Source of the DNA: CAWVWD01 sp965662365
Lineage (GTDB): Bacteria; Bacteroidota; Bacteroidia; Chitinophagales; Saprospiraceae
Direction of reading: 5' to 3'
DNA: 41,961 bases
Assembly: GCA_965662365.1 (NCBI GenBank)
Contig: CBFIHR010000033.1
Location: forward strand, 1-41,961
Of this stretch, positions 23,476-33,090 are shown in pieces. The translations under genes were made by a program, and so were the position numbers. Numbering within the stretch: position 1 is the first letter of the stretch; each line of letters starts with the position of its first letter. The notes beneath the pieces are model-generated. The model was not told the origin of the DNA and ran no database searches. It worked only from the letters and a program-made list of their open reading frames with translations.

Positions 23476-26400
23476 TTATCGATCACCTCCGCCTTTCTTT
23501 TTCTTAAACGGATTGTATTTATCTAACTGATCTTGAATTTTCTTTTTTTCCTCTTCGAGCTTTTTCCGAGTTTCGGCATCAATTCTATCTTGAGCTTCTT
23601 TCTTCAAACGTTCCGCTTCGGCCTTTGCGGCTTCACTGGCCTTGTCGCCAAGTTCTTTTTTGATGCGCTCTTCGGCTTCTTTTTTCAAACGCTCTGCTTC
23701 CGCTTTGACTCTGGCTTCCGCCTCTTTTCTTAGACGTTCCGCTTCGGCTTTAGCTTTTGCTTCGGCTTCTTTTTTTAATTTATCTGCTTCTGCCTTTGCT
23801 TTAGCTTCGAGTTCCTTTTTTTCCTTTGCTAATCGCTCTTCGGCTTCTTTTTTCAACTTTTCGGCTTCAGCTTCCAATTTCTTTTTGGCTGCTGCTTCTA
23901 AATCTGATTTCCCCGTAACACCTTTTAGTTTTAAATTATACTTTGGAGACATAATAGGACCAGTTAATAAAACATCTAAATCAATATAGTCGCCTTGAGC
24001 TAAATCCAAACCTAACTTTGATGCCTGTCCGCTTAATAGATTCAAGCCTTTATTTGCAGCTGCTCCTACGCCACTTTTTTCCAACATGGCACGAGGAATT
24101 TTTGTATTTATGGTATAATCCAGGGATTGATTAATGCCATGTGAGCCGCTGATTTCAAAAACCACATCTTTATACTCTACGGTAAATGGCTCGATAGAGA
24201 ATTTACCATTTTTAATTTTAAAGAAATTTTTGGAATCTTTGATTTTAAAAGGATTCAGCTCGCTTGCATTCAGTTGATTGACAATTTTGTCTAAAGTAGG
24301 ATTGCCTTTAATAGCCGTTTCTATTGTTTCCAAAAGCCCATTTGCGTTTAAAGATTCCCACTTTGGCATCATATCTTTGCCTAAAATGCCATTTATAGTC
24401 AACGTAGAATTAAACTTACCTTGCATATATTCTGCTATTGGTAGAATATATTTGAAACTGGCTAACTGTTTGACTGACTCCTCAAATTGAAACTGGCTAA
24501 TGTCATAACCAAATGTAAATTTGGGATTATTAATATCTTTCGTGTCATAAGATCCGTTTAATTTCATCGAGCCACCTAAAGTATTGGCACTCACGTTATT
24601 CATCGAGATTTTAGAATCTTGTAACATCAGATCACCGACCATAGAATTTAAAATCACTTTATCGTACAAGACTTTCGCCATATTTGCTTTGATATTAAAA
24701 TTCATATCAGCAGGAACTAAAGCCGGTTCAGTGTACTCATTCGCTTCTGTAGTTGTCGCTGTTTGACCTGTAGTTTCCTCAACTCCGATAGACATCAGAT
24801 CGTTCAAATCCATTAGTTTGGAGTTTAAAACCAAATCTCCACTTACTGTTTCATTGGGTTTAAAGGCATAATTTAGAGCGTTAAAAATTCTTGCACTTCC
24901 ACTAATATCAGATTTTCCAATTTTTGTAGCAAAATCTGTAATATCAAATTGATTATGACCTAAATGCCCTTTAGCCGTTAGGTTTTTTAAATCATAAACA
25001 TCATAATTAACTTCTTGAGCATCAAAGTCAACCATGAAATCAAAGCGACCAAAAATTTCTCCTTCTGGTTCTGCTGTCGATTTTTCCGTTGTGTTAGCAG
25101 GTTTTTGCTCAGTTGTAGAACTTTCCTCTACGCCCATTTCCATAATTTCATTTAAATCTAATCTATTGGATTTTAAAGCAATATCTCCTTTAATTGTTTC
25201 GCCATCAAAGACATAACCAAACGCATTTTTGATTTGACCTTGAGCTTGTAAATCGGATTTTCCTAAATTCATGGCGAAATTATCAACATCAAAACGAGCT
25301 GGAGCAAAAGCACCTTTTGCTTTCAGATTTTTCATATCATAAGCATCATAAACTAACTGCCCAAATTCAGCATCTATATTAAACAAAAAAGCGTCGAAAA
25401 TCTCATCCTCCATTGTTTCAGCAGAAACAGCATCTACATCAGGATTTTGAACCTGCGATGGTTCGCTGTCCGTTATCCATTCATTAGTATCAAATACCTT
25501 TGAGCGAACAACTAAGTCGCCTTTCATGGTTTTTTCACCTGAAAAATACGTTAATGGATTTTCAACATAACCATTGACTTGCAAATCCGATTTTCCTAAT
25601 TTTGCATCAAAATTATCTAAATTGATTTTTTGTGGTGTAAAATTCGTTGTTAAATCGTTGATTTTTACGTTTGGCATTCCTGCTGCAACATAATTCATAT
25701 TTGTAATTGTCATCTCACCACGAAAATCTACCTTTTCATAATCCTCTGCTGTTACATCAGACATTTTCATTTTCGTTGCAACATCTGCATTGATAATGCC
25801 ATCTAAAGTTTTGACATCTTCCATCGGGAAGGCTTTCGCCAATTTTGCCAAATCAATCTTCCCTTTTATTTCGGCTTCAACATTTGGATCGGACATTGGC
25901 GTTTTTAATACAAATTTTGCATCAAATGGATTCTTATCTAATTCAATATGAAATGTTGAAACATTCACGACCATATTATCAAAATTCTCATTGGGACTTT
26001 TCACATTCGCTTTTACGTTGATATTACTCATGCCTAATGGCAAATCAGGGTATTTAAAACGTCCATTTGCCACCTCTAAATTAATATCTAATGCCGGCAT
26101 TTTTGAATCATTATAAATTCCTTTTACTGTCCCGTTTAAACCCATTTTTCCACTCACTTTTACTCCTGAAAAATCATCAGTATAAGCCGCTGGAATCATG
26201 GATAGCAATGATTTAAAGTCAGTTTGTGGTGAGCCAAATTTTAAATCCATTTCGATATCGTCGGTTGGCATTGCCACAAAACCATCAAAATTTAATTGCA
26301 ACGCATTAAAATTGACTTCATTCTCTTTAAAAGTGTATTTTGAATTCGGCATATCAATATTAATCGTAAAATCAATATCCGTTTTTGCTTCGTTTAAATA

Positions 26401-27075
26401 CGAAATTCCGCCTGAAGTTACCGTAAATTTATCGGCAGTAGTTTTTGTTACTAAATCATAAATAGATTCTGTAAAATTACCGCTTCCACTATGATTCAAC
26501 TGAACAATATCTACCCAAATATCACCGGCTGCATCATCATAAATAATATTACCGTCAATAACTTCGTATTTATCCAGATTCAGGGCAAATTTTGTAGGTT
26601 CGACTTCCATCGTATCGAGTTCTTCGGTAGGAATCGTAATATCGTAATTTGCTTTTCCGTTTTTCAAAATTTTCACGTAAAGTGTCGGTTCGTTTAAAGT
26701 AATTCGTTCGATTTCCATTAGGTCACCATTGACGACTGACATAATATCTAATCGAATTTCAAATGATTTCATTTCCGCTAAACGGACACCTTTAAACTCT
26801 TCGACACCATCGACTTTTAATTCTGATAAACTCAATGTTATATCCGGGAAACTTCGAAGCATCGAAATACCGACATCTTCGAAGTCAACTTCCGCTCGTA
26901 TATTTTCATTAATTGTTTTTTTGACTTCTGTCAATATTTTGTCTTTAAATAAAAAAGGTACAGCAACAGCCGTTATTATTATAAATAGTAAAAAAATACC
27001 TAATCCTTTGAGGAATTGTTTGAGTAAAGGTTTCTTTTTTGCAGTGCTTGTTTTAGTATTTGTTGTTTCTGTCAT
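23476..27075 (-). CDS. AsmA-family membrane protein with coiled-coil tail
   Basis: 1199 residues. A short cytoplasmic N-terminus (Lys-rich) leads into one transmembrane helix (about 25-46). The AsmA N-terminal region follows (ISMLRSFPDITLSLSELKVDG, IERITLNEPTLYVKILKNGK). The body is repetitive beta structure; three modules near residues 494, 606 and 720 carry the phrase GKSDLQ or GKSDIS about 113 residues apart, each followed by GD(L/I)..(R/L)S.. and a Thr/Glu-rich linker. An AsmA-like C-terminal domain follows. The last 130 residues are an Ala/Glu/Lys coiled coil (KKEAEARVKAEAERLKKEA) ending in KKKKGGGDR. Family knowledge: AsmA/TamB-like proteins sit in the inner membrane and help lipid or protein traffic to the outer membrane. 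The tail is unusual. Confidence 0.85.
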   Translation of the reverse strand: MTETTNTKTSTAKKKPLLKQFLKGLGIFLLFIIITAVAVPFLFKDKILTEVKKTINENIRAEVDFEDVGISMLRSFPDITLSLSELKVDGVEEFKGVRLAEMKSFEIRLDIMSVVNGDLMEIERITLNEPTLYVKILKNGKANYDITIPTEELDTMEVEPTKFALNLDKYEVIDGNIIYDDAAGDIWVDIVQLNHSGSGNFTESIYDLVTKTTADKFTVTSGGISYLNEAKTDIDFTINIDMPNSKYTFKENEVNFNALQLNFDGFVAMPTDDIEMDLKFGSPQTDFKSLLSMIPAAYTDDFSGVKVSGKMGLNGTVKGIYNDSKMPALDINLEVANGRFKYPDLPLGMSNINVKANVKSPNENFDNMVVNVSTFHIELDKNPFDAKFVLKTPMSDPNVEAEIKGKIDLAKLAKAFPMEDVKTLDGIINADVATKMKMSDVTAEDYEKVDFRGEMTITNMNYVAAGMPNVKINDLTTNFTPQKINLDNFDAKLGKSDLQVNGYVENPLTYFSGEKTMKGDLVVRSKVFDTNEWITDSEPSQVQNPDVDAVSAETMEDEIFDAFLFNIDAEFGQLVYDAYDMKNLKAKGAFAPARFDVDNFAMNLGKSDLQAQGQIKNAFGYVFDGETIKGDIALKSNRLDLNEIMEMGVEESSTTEQKPANTTEKSTAEPEGEIFGRFDFMVDFDAQEVNYDVYDLKNLTAKGHLGHNQFDITDFATKIGKSDISGSARIFNALNYAFKPNETVSGDLVLNSKLMDLNDLMSIGVEETTGQTATTTEANEYTEPALVPADMNFNIKANMAKVLYDKVILNSMVGDLMLQDSKISMNNVSANTLGGSMKLNGSYDTKDINNPKFTFGYDISQFQFEESVKQLASFKYILPIAEYMQGKFNSTLTINGILGKDMMPKWESLNANGLLETIETAIKGNPTLDKIVNQLNASELNPFKIKDSKNFFKIKNGKFSIEPFTVEYKDVVFEISGSHGINQSLDYTINTKIPRAMLEKSGVGAAANKGLNLLSGQASKLGLDLAQGDYIDLDVLLTGPIMSPKYNLKLKGVTGKSDLEAAAKKKLEAEAEKLKKEAEERLAKEKKELEAKAKAEADKLKKEAEAKAKAEAERLRKEAEARVKAEAERLKKEAEERIKKELGDKASEAAKAEAERLKKEAQDRIDAETRKKLEEEKKKIQDQLDKYNPFKKKKGGGDR
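23540..23890 (-). repeat. Degenerate tandem repeat encoding the coiled-coil tail
   Basis: The 3' end of the AsmA-family gene consists of imperfect repeats of units coding for Lys-Ala-Glu-Ala-Glu-(Arg/Lys)-Leu-Lys-Lys-Glu-Ala. The motifs CTTCGGC and TTCTTTTTT recur many times on the plus strand. Such tracts can change length by slippage. Confidence 0.7.
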
Positions 27076-27190
27076 AACTTTTATGCTTGGTCTTGTGAAT
27101 TAGTTATTGCTTAATAGCAGTTTTTGATCTTACCTTATAACGTGATTTGCTTTGGTTTGTGACTTAATGTTATCTTAAATAGATAAAAAT

Positions 27191-27214
27191 AGAACGGACA
27201 TTTCTGCCCGTTCT
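27191..27214 (-). terminator. Hairpin behind the HMA-domain gene
   Basis: AGAACGGACA (27191-27200) pairs with TGCCCGTTCT (27205-27214), with one mismatch and a 4-base loop. On the minus strand it is followed by ATTTTTATCT. It lies 45 bases past the stop codon at 27260. Confidence 0.65.
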
Positions 27215-27259
27215 TACTGCCGATAAATTTGAAATATCAAGTCTTGCGAAATAACTGCA

Positions 27260-27472
27260 TTAACTAATCAGTTCCGCATCAAAACCAATATCTTCTAACG
27301 TTTCAATAATCACATGAGCGTCAACCTTTTCTGTATTTACCGTTAAAATTTTGTCAGAGGAAGCTGTATCGGCTTCCCAGCTAAGGACTCCCTCGATTTC
27401 ATTCAGAAAAGGTGTTACAGTTCTTACGCAATTTCCGCAATTAATAGTTGTTTTAAATTTTAATATTTCCAT
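27260..27472 (-). CDS. Heavy-metal-associated (HMA) domain protein
   Basis: 70 residues forming one ferredoxin-like HMA domain. The metal site is Asn-Cys-Gly-Asn-Cys (Cys12, Cys15), the CxxC of copper chaperones and P-type ATPase N-domains. The usual Met before the site is replaced by Thr-Ile-Asn, so metal preference is uncertain. The start at 27472 (MEILKFKT) is chosen because it gives a standard first beta strand; an ATG at 27490 would add six residues. It lies 51 bases downstream of the T9SS protein gene on the same strand and ahead of a hairpin. It may move Cu(I) in the cytoplasm; the copper-like envelope cluster is about 11 kb away. Confidence 0.8.
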   Translation of the reverse strand: MEILKFKTTINCGNCVRTVTPFLNEIEGVLSWEADTASSDKILTVNTEKVDAHVIIETLEDIGFDAELIS

Positions 27473-27523
27473 ATTCTGTGTGTGTAACAAACGGCATTGC
27501 CTTTGCCATTTTTTATTAAAAAA

Positions 27524-29047
27524 TCATGGTACTATTATTTGTACCGTTTTTGTGTAATTTTCAAAATCAAAATGTATAAAATAGATACCACTTGACAAAG
27601 TAGATGTTAAGTTATACTGCATAGTTGCTTGTCGCAATAACTTAATTTCGATAAGTTGACCATTTTGATTAAAAACGCTCAATTTTACCTTTTCAATCGG
27701 TTTATTGAAATATAAAGTTTGTTGCTTCAGTGGATTTGGAAAAACAGCAAAATCACCAAAAACCTCTTTCTCTTCGTTTGTGTTTACTGCGACTTGTAAC
27801 TCGTCATAAACTAAAAAATATTGAGCATCACTACCATTATGAACAAACCCAGACAACAGAAAACCACCATTCACTGACGGGCAAACCGTGTAACCTATGT
27901 CAGGACTTGGGCTGCCGTAATATTTTCGTTCAATAACATTTCCGCTGGTATCTGCTGATAATAACATCAAATCTTGATTATTCGTAATAGGATTTGTGCC
28001 ATAACCACAGATTACATAATCTCCAATATTCGGTTCTATGATCCCGAACCCAGCATCACTACCAGGGTCGTTTGTCAAAAATTTTTTCCAAATGATATTC
28101 GTGTTTTCATCTAATTTTATCAAATAAGCATCAAATTCAATACTAGCCGTATTATTCATCTCCCCTAAAATCAAAACATTATTATTATGATCTAATAACA
28201 TAGTTTTTGAACCACCATTATAAGGTTCATTTATCGTTTTGCTGTAAAGGAAATTTCCATTTGCATCAAATATTTGACAATAGACGTTATAATTTCCTGT
28301 AGATTGCTGTTGATCACCAGTAGAAATAATATTTCCGTTTGGCAATTCTACAGATTTCATACCGACTTCATTGACTGCTGTTCCCTCCGCTTTTGACCAT
28401 AATACCGAAAGGTTCGAACTAAATTTAACCGTCAAAAAGTCATTTCCCAAGCCATTTCGACCGGAAACAAATCCACAAACAACGTAACCGCCGTCACTTG
28501 TTTTTGTTATACCATGTAACGACTCGGTTTTTGTAGGCATACCAATCAGTTGATAATTCAGTACTTGTCCTAATGTATCCACCATCATGAGTAAGCCGTC
28601 AATATTATTTGATCCGACCATCTGTTGCTCTCCTACAATGACAAAGACACCATTATTATAAATCATACTGAAAGCATATTCGTCTCCATTGTTGTCAGGA
28701 AATACGGTTTTCGACAGAATATCGCCATTAGGACTTAGTTTATGCATCGTTATTTCTGCATTGTTATTGACTCCTTCAAGAGCAGAACCAAAATAATAAA
28801 TCATTCCGTCGGGAGTTTGATACACCAGCTGCCCTTGTTCTGTTATAGTCGAGTCGCCGAATGTTTTTTGAAAGTAGTTTTGAGCTATTATATGGTTATT
28901 TATTAATAAAAAAATTAGACTCAAAAATAGAAGTTGCAGAAATTTACAGTTAATGATTTTTAGTTTATCATCAGTTGACGATAACTCTAAATTGCGATTG
29001 CGAGTTATTGCAAAATATTCTTTAATAAAAAACACTTTTTCAACCAT
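27524..29047 (-). CDS. Secreted repeat protein with T9SS sorting domain
   Basis: 507 residues, function unknown. A signal peptide core (LLFLSLIFLLINNHIIAQ) ends near residue 57, behind an unusually long polar N-region of about 30 residues; no later ATG exists, so the true start may be a non-ATG codon downstream. The mature part has repeating phrases of a beta-propeller type (TSDGGYVVCGFVSGRNGLGNDFLTVKFSSN, ELPNGNIISTGDQQ, GDYVICGYGTNP), a frequent make-up of Bacteroidota surface proteins. The last 75 residues are a type A T9SS domain (FAVFPNPLKQQTLYF, LSSGIYFIHF). It should be exported to the cell surface. The HMA gene follows after 51 bases. Confidence 0.82.
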   Translation of the reverse strand: MVEKVFFIKEYFAITRNRNLELSSTDDKLKIINCKFLQLLFLSLIFLLINNHIIAQNYFQKTFGDSTITEQGQLVYQTPDGMIYYFGSALEGVNNNAEITMHKLSPNGDILSKTVFPDNNGDEYAFSMIYNNGVFVIVGEQQMVGSNNIDGLLMMVDTLGQVLNYQLIGMPTKTESLHGITKTSDGGYVVCGFVSGRNGLGNDFLTVKFSSNLSVLWSKAEGTAVNEVGMKSVELPNGNIISTGDQQQSTGNYNVYCQIFDANGNFLYSKTINEPYNGGSKTMLLDHNNNVLILGEMNNTASIEFDAYLIKLDENTNIIWKKFLTNDPGSDAGFGIIEPNIGDYVICGYGTNPITNNQDLMLLSADTSGNVIERKYYGSPSPDIGYTVCPSVNGGFLLSGFVHNGSDAQYFLVYDELQVAVNTNEEKEVFGDFAVFPNPLKQQTLYFNKPIEKVKLSVFNQNGQLIEIKLLRQATMQYNLTSTLSSGIYFIHFDFENYTKTVQIIVP

Positions 29048-29199
29048 TCCTAATTTATTTTTCAGTAAAAATAACTCCTTTTAAAAGTTAAATCACATTA
29101 AAAACTATTTAAAGAAACTCTATTATAAATATTTTAAGTCGGTGAGCGTAATAAGGAATCGTTTTTTTATTGGAACAACAGAAATGAGCAAGAAATTAC

Positions 29200-29240
29200 C
29201 TCAAAACCTAATCGTTTATGAAACCTTATTAGGTTTTGAG
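29200..29240 (-). terminator. Terminator of the hypothetical gene at 29274
   Basis: A perfect 13-base stem formed by CTCAAAACCTAAT (29200-29212) and its complement (29228-29240) with a 15-base loop. It lies 33 bases past the stop codon on the minus strand. The AACCTA/TAGGTT core is shared with the terminator at 40242. Confidence 0.75.
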
Positions 29241-29273
29241 ATATTGTAAATAAGCTATTTTGGGAGATTTTTT

Positions 29274-29858
29274 TTAATACACTAATTTTTTGATTCCTTT
29301 ATTAATCATCGTATCGATCGCTTGAAATAGTTTATTAGGCGGTTGTGGTCGCCAGTTGATTTCTCCAAAAACATCATCTAAATTGACGTAATATTGTAGT
29401 TCTGTTTCGACCATTTCATCAATAACATGTGGACGAAAATTCACAAACGCAATCCAACCTTCTTCATCTTTGATATCGTCCCACCATTCTTCATAATAAC
29501 AATTATCGTCGCCATGATAATTCAATACATTCTCACCAATTAAAATAAATTTATGAATATCTTGTTTGACTAATTCATCAATAACATCACGCTTTAGAAA
29601 CATAACATCATTGTGTAAAGCATCATTCCACTCTCCTATTAGCTCAATGATTGCAAAACCCTCATCATAATTCGTAAAGAGGATTTTTAAATACAAGGTT
29701 GATGAACCAAATTCGTCCCATTGTGGATGAATGTAATAATTGTAAACTTTATTTGAATATTCGAACTCGCTGTAAGTCCGTCCAAAAAACGGTGATTTAC
29801 TATCTTCTGACGCAATGTACTTTTTTCTCCAGTTGTAAAACGGTTCAATATGCTGCAT
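29274..29858 (-). CDS. Conserved hypothetical protein
   Basis: 194 residues, no family recognised. No signal peptide or membrane helix, so cytoplasmic. It is rich in aromatic and acidic residues (YNYYIHPQWDEFGSS, NCYYEEWWDDIKDEEGW). The stretch IHKFILIGENVLNYHGDD resembles a Rossmann-like strand and loop, but no binding motif is clear. It is transcribed alone, divergent from tex across about 130 bases, with its own terminator. Confidence 0.7.
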   Translation of the reverse strand: MQHIEPFYNWRKKYIASEDSKSPFFGRTYSEFEYSNKVYNYYIHPQWDEFGSSTLYLKILFTNYDEGFAIIELIGEWNDALHNDVMFLKRDVIDELVKQDIHKFILIGENVLNYHGDDNCYYEEWWDDIKDEEGWIAFVNFRPHVIDEMVETELQYYVNLDDVFGEINWRPQPPNKLFQAIDTMINKGIKKLVY

Positions 29859-30024
29859 GTATAATCGGTTGATGAGTTGATTTTAGGCATTCGGATAAGC
29901 AAATATTTATGGTCCTCGCCTGAAAATAAAACCCATACTTTTTAAGAATAAATTACTTCACAATAACCAAAATCAGTAGAAAACTGTTGTTAGAAAATCT
30001 ATTTTATTATGAAAACTTTTTTGT

Positions 30025-30032
30025 TATTTTTG
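30025..30032 (+). promoter_or_regulatory. -7 element of tex
   Basis: TATTTTTG is an exact match to TAnnTTTG, 87 bases before the ATG at 30119. No exact TTTG is found about 19-20 bases upstream. Confidence 0.4.
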
Positions 30033-30118
30033 CCGACTTTGTAAATGCTTTGAATCTAAAAAGTTGGCATTTTAAAACACCTTTTTCTTATAGAAAACTT
30101 ATACCAAATAGAAGAATA

Positions 30119-32248
30119 ATGATAGAAACATATATCAAACTCATTGCAAAAGGATTGAATATACCTTTAAAATCCGTTCGTAATACAATAGAATTGTTAT
30201 CTGAAGGTGCGACAGTTCCTTTCATCAGTCGCTATCGAAAAGAAATGACTGGTAGTCTTGATGAAGTTCAAATTGGCGAGGTCAAAGCACAATACGCTAA
30301 GCTGCAAGAAATAGACAAGCGTCGTGAAAGTATCATTAAGGCCATCGAAGAGCAGGGTAAAATGACGGATAATTTGCGAAAGCAGTTGACAGAAACTTAT
30401 GATTTGACGGTTTTAGAAGATTTGTATTTGCCTTATAAACGGAAACGAAAAACTCGTGCTTCTGTTGCCAAGGCTAAGGGACTCGAGCCTTTGGCCCGTT
30501 TTTTATTGGACCAGAATAGTTCTAATATTAAAAAATACGCAGAGAATTTTTTAAATGAGGAAGTTGAAGATATAGAAAACGCATTACAAGGAGCAAGAGA
30601 TATTATAGCAGAACAAATCAATGAAGATGCGGAAGTTCGCAATAAAGTACGTTATCAATTTGAGCGTCAAGCAATTATAAAAGCAAAAGTCGCAAGAGGA
30701 AAACAAGAGGAAGCCGAGAAATACAAGGATTATTTCAAATTTGAAGAACCATTGAAAAAGATTCCTTCGCACCGTTTATTAGCGATTCGTCGAGGTGAAG
30801 AAGAAGGTTTGTTGCGGGTCTCTATCGTTCCAGAAAGTGAAGAAGATGTGATTTATCGTATTGAAAAATTGTATTTAAAAAATAGCAACGAAGCAAGTCA
30901 ACAGGTCAAAATGGCGATTCAAGATGCTTATACTCGCTTATTGTCAGCCTCTATTGAAACCGAATTTCGTAATATTTCAAAAAGCATTGCGGACGAAGAA
31001 GCGATCAAGGTTTTCGTTGAAAATTTACGCCAATTATTGTTAACTTCTCCTTTAGGTGAACAAAGAGTTTTGGCGATTGATCCAGGATTTCGGACAGGTT
31101 GTAAAGTTGTTTGTTTGAATGAAAACGGAATGCTTTTGCACAACACAACCATTTATCCACATCCACCACAATCTCGCACCCAAGAAACTGTAGCAAAAAT
31201 CCAAAATTTGGTTAAGTCGTATAATATCGAAGCCTTTGCTATCGGAAACGGAACAGCAGGACGTGAGACAGAACAATTAATAAGAAGTATCCAATTTAAT
31301 CGTCCGATTGAAATTTTCATGGTAAACGAATCGGGTGCTTCCATTTATTCTGCTTCGGAAGTTGCTCGGGAAGAGTTTCCAGATTATGACGTAACCGTTC
31401 GAGGTGCGGTTTCTATCGGTCGCCGCTTGATGGATCCGTTGGCAGAATTGGTAAAAATCGACCCAAAATCTATCGGCGTCGGGCAATATCAGCACGATGT
31501 TAACCAAACGGCTTTAAAAACCAGTTTAGATGCAACAGTCGAATCATGCGTCAATTCAGTTGGTGTCAATTTGAATACAGCAAGTAAACACTTATTAACT
31601 TATGTGTCGGGTTTGGGCGAAAAGTTGGCTCAAAATATTGTTACATTTCGTGATGAAAATGGGGCGTTTACTTCTCGAAAAGCCTTAAAAAAAGTACCTC
31701 GATTAGGTGATAAAGCTTTCGAGCAATCAGCAGGTTTCTTGCGTATTCGAGAAGCTAAGAATCCATTGGACAACACCGGAGTTCATCCTGAATCTTATCA
31801 CATTGTGGAGCAGATGGCTAAAGATTTAAAATGCACCGTAAATGATTTAATTAAAAATCCTTTTTTGCGTAAGCATATTAATTTATCAAAATATGTCACT
31901 AAAACCGTTGGTATGCCCACGTTAAAGGATATTTTAAAAGAATTGGATAAGCCGGGACTTGACCCTCGTGGAAAAGCAAAATCGTTTTCCTTTTCGCCAG
32001 GTATTAATTCTATTGAAGATTTGCACGAGGGTATGCTCGTCAATGGAATTATTACAAATATTACAAACTTTGGAGCGTTTACAGATATCGGCATTAAAGA
32101 AAATGGTTTAATCCACGTTTCTGAAATGGCCAATCGTTTTATCAAAAATCCGAATGAGGTTGTGAAGTTAAATCAGACAGTCGAAGCACGGGTCATAAGT
32201 GTCGATGTTAAGCGAAAGCGAATACAGTTATCCTTAAAAGACGTTTAA
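30119..32248 (+). CDS. tex: Tex family RNA-binding transcription accessory protein
   Basis: 709 residues, slightly shorter than the E. coli-type protein. Domains in order: N-terminal helical Tex region (ATVPFISRYRKEMTGSLDE near 34-52), YqgF/RNase H-like domain (AIDPGFRTGCK near 319), helix-hairpin-helix region (LLTYVSGLGEKLAQNIV and VPRLGDKAFEQSAGFLRI), and a C-terminal S1 RNA-binding domain from about 638 (GMLVNGIITNITNFGAFTDI, GLIHVSEM, VKRKRIQLSLK). Known role: a conserved nucleic-acid-binding factor acting on transcription complexes. The start at the ATG at 30119 fits the family N-terminus (MIETYIKLIAKGLNIP); the open frame extends to 29987 but would cover the -7 element. Confidence 0.95.
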   Translation: MIETYIKLIAKGLNIPLKSVRNTIELLSEGATVPFISRYRKEMTGSLDEVQIGEVKAQYAKLQEIDKRRESIIKAIEEQGKMTDNLRKQLTETYDLTVLEDLYLPYKRKRKTRASVAKAKGLEPLARFLLDQNSSNIKKYAENFLNEEVEDIENALQGARDIIAEQINEDAEVRNKVRYQFERQAIIKAKVARGKQEEAEKYKDYFKFEEPLKKIPSHRLLAIRRGEEEGLLRVSIVPESEEDVIYRIEKLYLKNSNEASQQVKMAIQDAYTRLLSASIETEFRNISKSIADEEAIKVFVENLRQLLLTSPLGEQRVLAIDPGFRTGCKVVCLNENGMLLHNTTIYPHPPQSRTQETVAKIQNLVKSYNIEAFAIGNGTAGRETEQLIRSIQFNRPIEIFMVNESGASIYSASEVAREEFPDYDVTVRGAVSIGRRLMDPLAELVKIDPKSIGVGQYQHDVNQTALKTSLDATVESCVNSVGVNLNTASKHLLTYVSGLGEKLAQNIVTFRDENGAFTSRKALKKVPRLGDKAFEQSAGFLRIREAKNPLDNTGVHPESYHIVEQMAKDLKCTVNDLIKNPFLRKHINLSKYVTKTVGMPTLKDILKELDKPGLDPRGKAKSFSFSPGINSIEDLHEGMLVNGIITNITNFGAFTDIGIKENGLIHVSEMANRFIKNPNEVVKLNQTVEARVISVDVKRKRIQLSLKDV

Positions 32249-32255
32249 AACTATA

Positions 32256-32303
32256 TAAAATGAATCACAATAGTCACGCATTGGATTATTGTGATTCATT
32301 TTA
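32256..32303. terminator. Bidirectional terminator between tex and the LytTR regulator
   Basis: A perfect 17-base stem (32256-32272 with 32287-32303, core AAAATGAATCACAATA) with a 14-base loop. It ends 5 bases from the stop codon of the facing regulator gene at 32309. Confidence 0.85.
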
Positions 32304-32308
32304 CAGAT

Positions 32309-33064
32309 TTATAACATCGAGGTTAATGCCTTAAGTAACTCTTCTCGCTTACGAGTCGAAACCTCTAACCTATCACCATTTATTGTTTCTACATAGCCTT
32401 GTCGCCCTTTAATAAATTTCGTGACGTAACGCAGATTTACCAGATGTGATTTATGAATACGATAAAAACCATAATCATTCAACATTTCGTCATAATATTT
32501 TAGGGTACGAGTAATTAAGTATTTTGTCTTATCTTTTAAGTAAAAAGCCGTGTAATTTCCATTTGCTTCTAAGCGAATAATATCCTCTCGCTTCACAAAA
32601 CTATAACCGTCTGTGGTTGGTAATGCAACTTTATCAAAGTTCTTTGTTCGTAGATTTTCTTTCAATGCCGTAAAACGTTCTTGATTTGCCTCTTCTGAGC
32701 CTTTTTGCTTCTTCTTAATCTTTTCTACAGCCTCTTTAAGTTCTTGAATATCAATTGGTTTAAGCAAATAATCAATCGCTGAAAAGCGAAATGCTTTAAG
32801 GGCATATTGATCATAAGCCGTTGTGAAAATCACGTCAAAAGGCACTTCGTCATAAGATTCTAAGAGCGAAAAGCCATCGCCCATCGGCATACGAATATCT
32901 AAAAACACCAAATCAGGTTGATGCATTTCGACCAACTTTTTCGCTACCGCAACCGAGTCGCCCAAACCTAAAACTTTGACGTCATCACCGCAGTATTTTT
33001 CTAATAATTTCTTCAAACTCTCACGACCTCTCGATTCGTCGTCTATTACTATTGCGTTTATCAT
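32309..33064 (-). CDS. LytTR-family response regulator
   Basis: 251 residues. The receiver domain (1-120) has the acidic pair DD at 8-9, Asp56 in PDLVFLDIRMPMG, the Thr in IFTTAYDQ and the Lys in DYLLKPID. The C-terminal LytTR DNA-binding domain (about 145-250) reads VKREDIIRLEANGNYTAFYL, then YGFYRIHKSHLVNLRYVTKFIKG. A Lys-rich linker (KIKKKQKGSEE) joins them. It is 140 bases downstream of, and on the same strand as, the reporter-type sensor kinase at 33205-36147, which is its evident partner. It would bind promoter DNA of genes that cannot be named from this window. Confidence 0.93.
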   Translation of the reverse strand: MINAIVIDDESRGRESLKKLLEKYCGDDVKVLGLGDSVAVAKKLVEMHQPDLVFLDIRMPMGDGFSLLESYDEVPFDVIFTTAYDQYALKAFRFSAIDYLLKPIDIQELKEAVEKIKKKQKGSEEANQERFTALKENLRTKNFDKVALPTTDGYSFVKREDIIRLEANGNYTAFYLKDKTKYLITRTLKYYDEMLNDYGFYRIHKSHLVNLRYVTKFIKGRQGYVETINGDRLEVSTRKREELLKALTSML

Positions 33065-33090
33065 TTACTTTTATATCGTTACGATTATTG

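Noticed and set aside
23600..23880. Regular repeats that might suggest a CRISPR array
   Set aside because: They are in-frame coding repeats for a coiled coil without spacers of fixed length.
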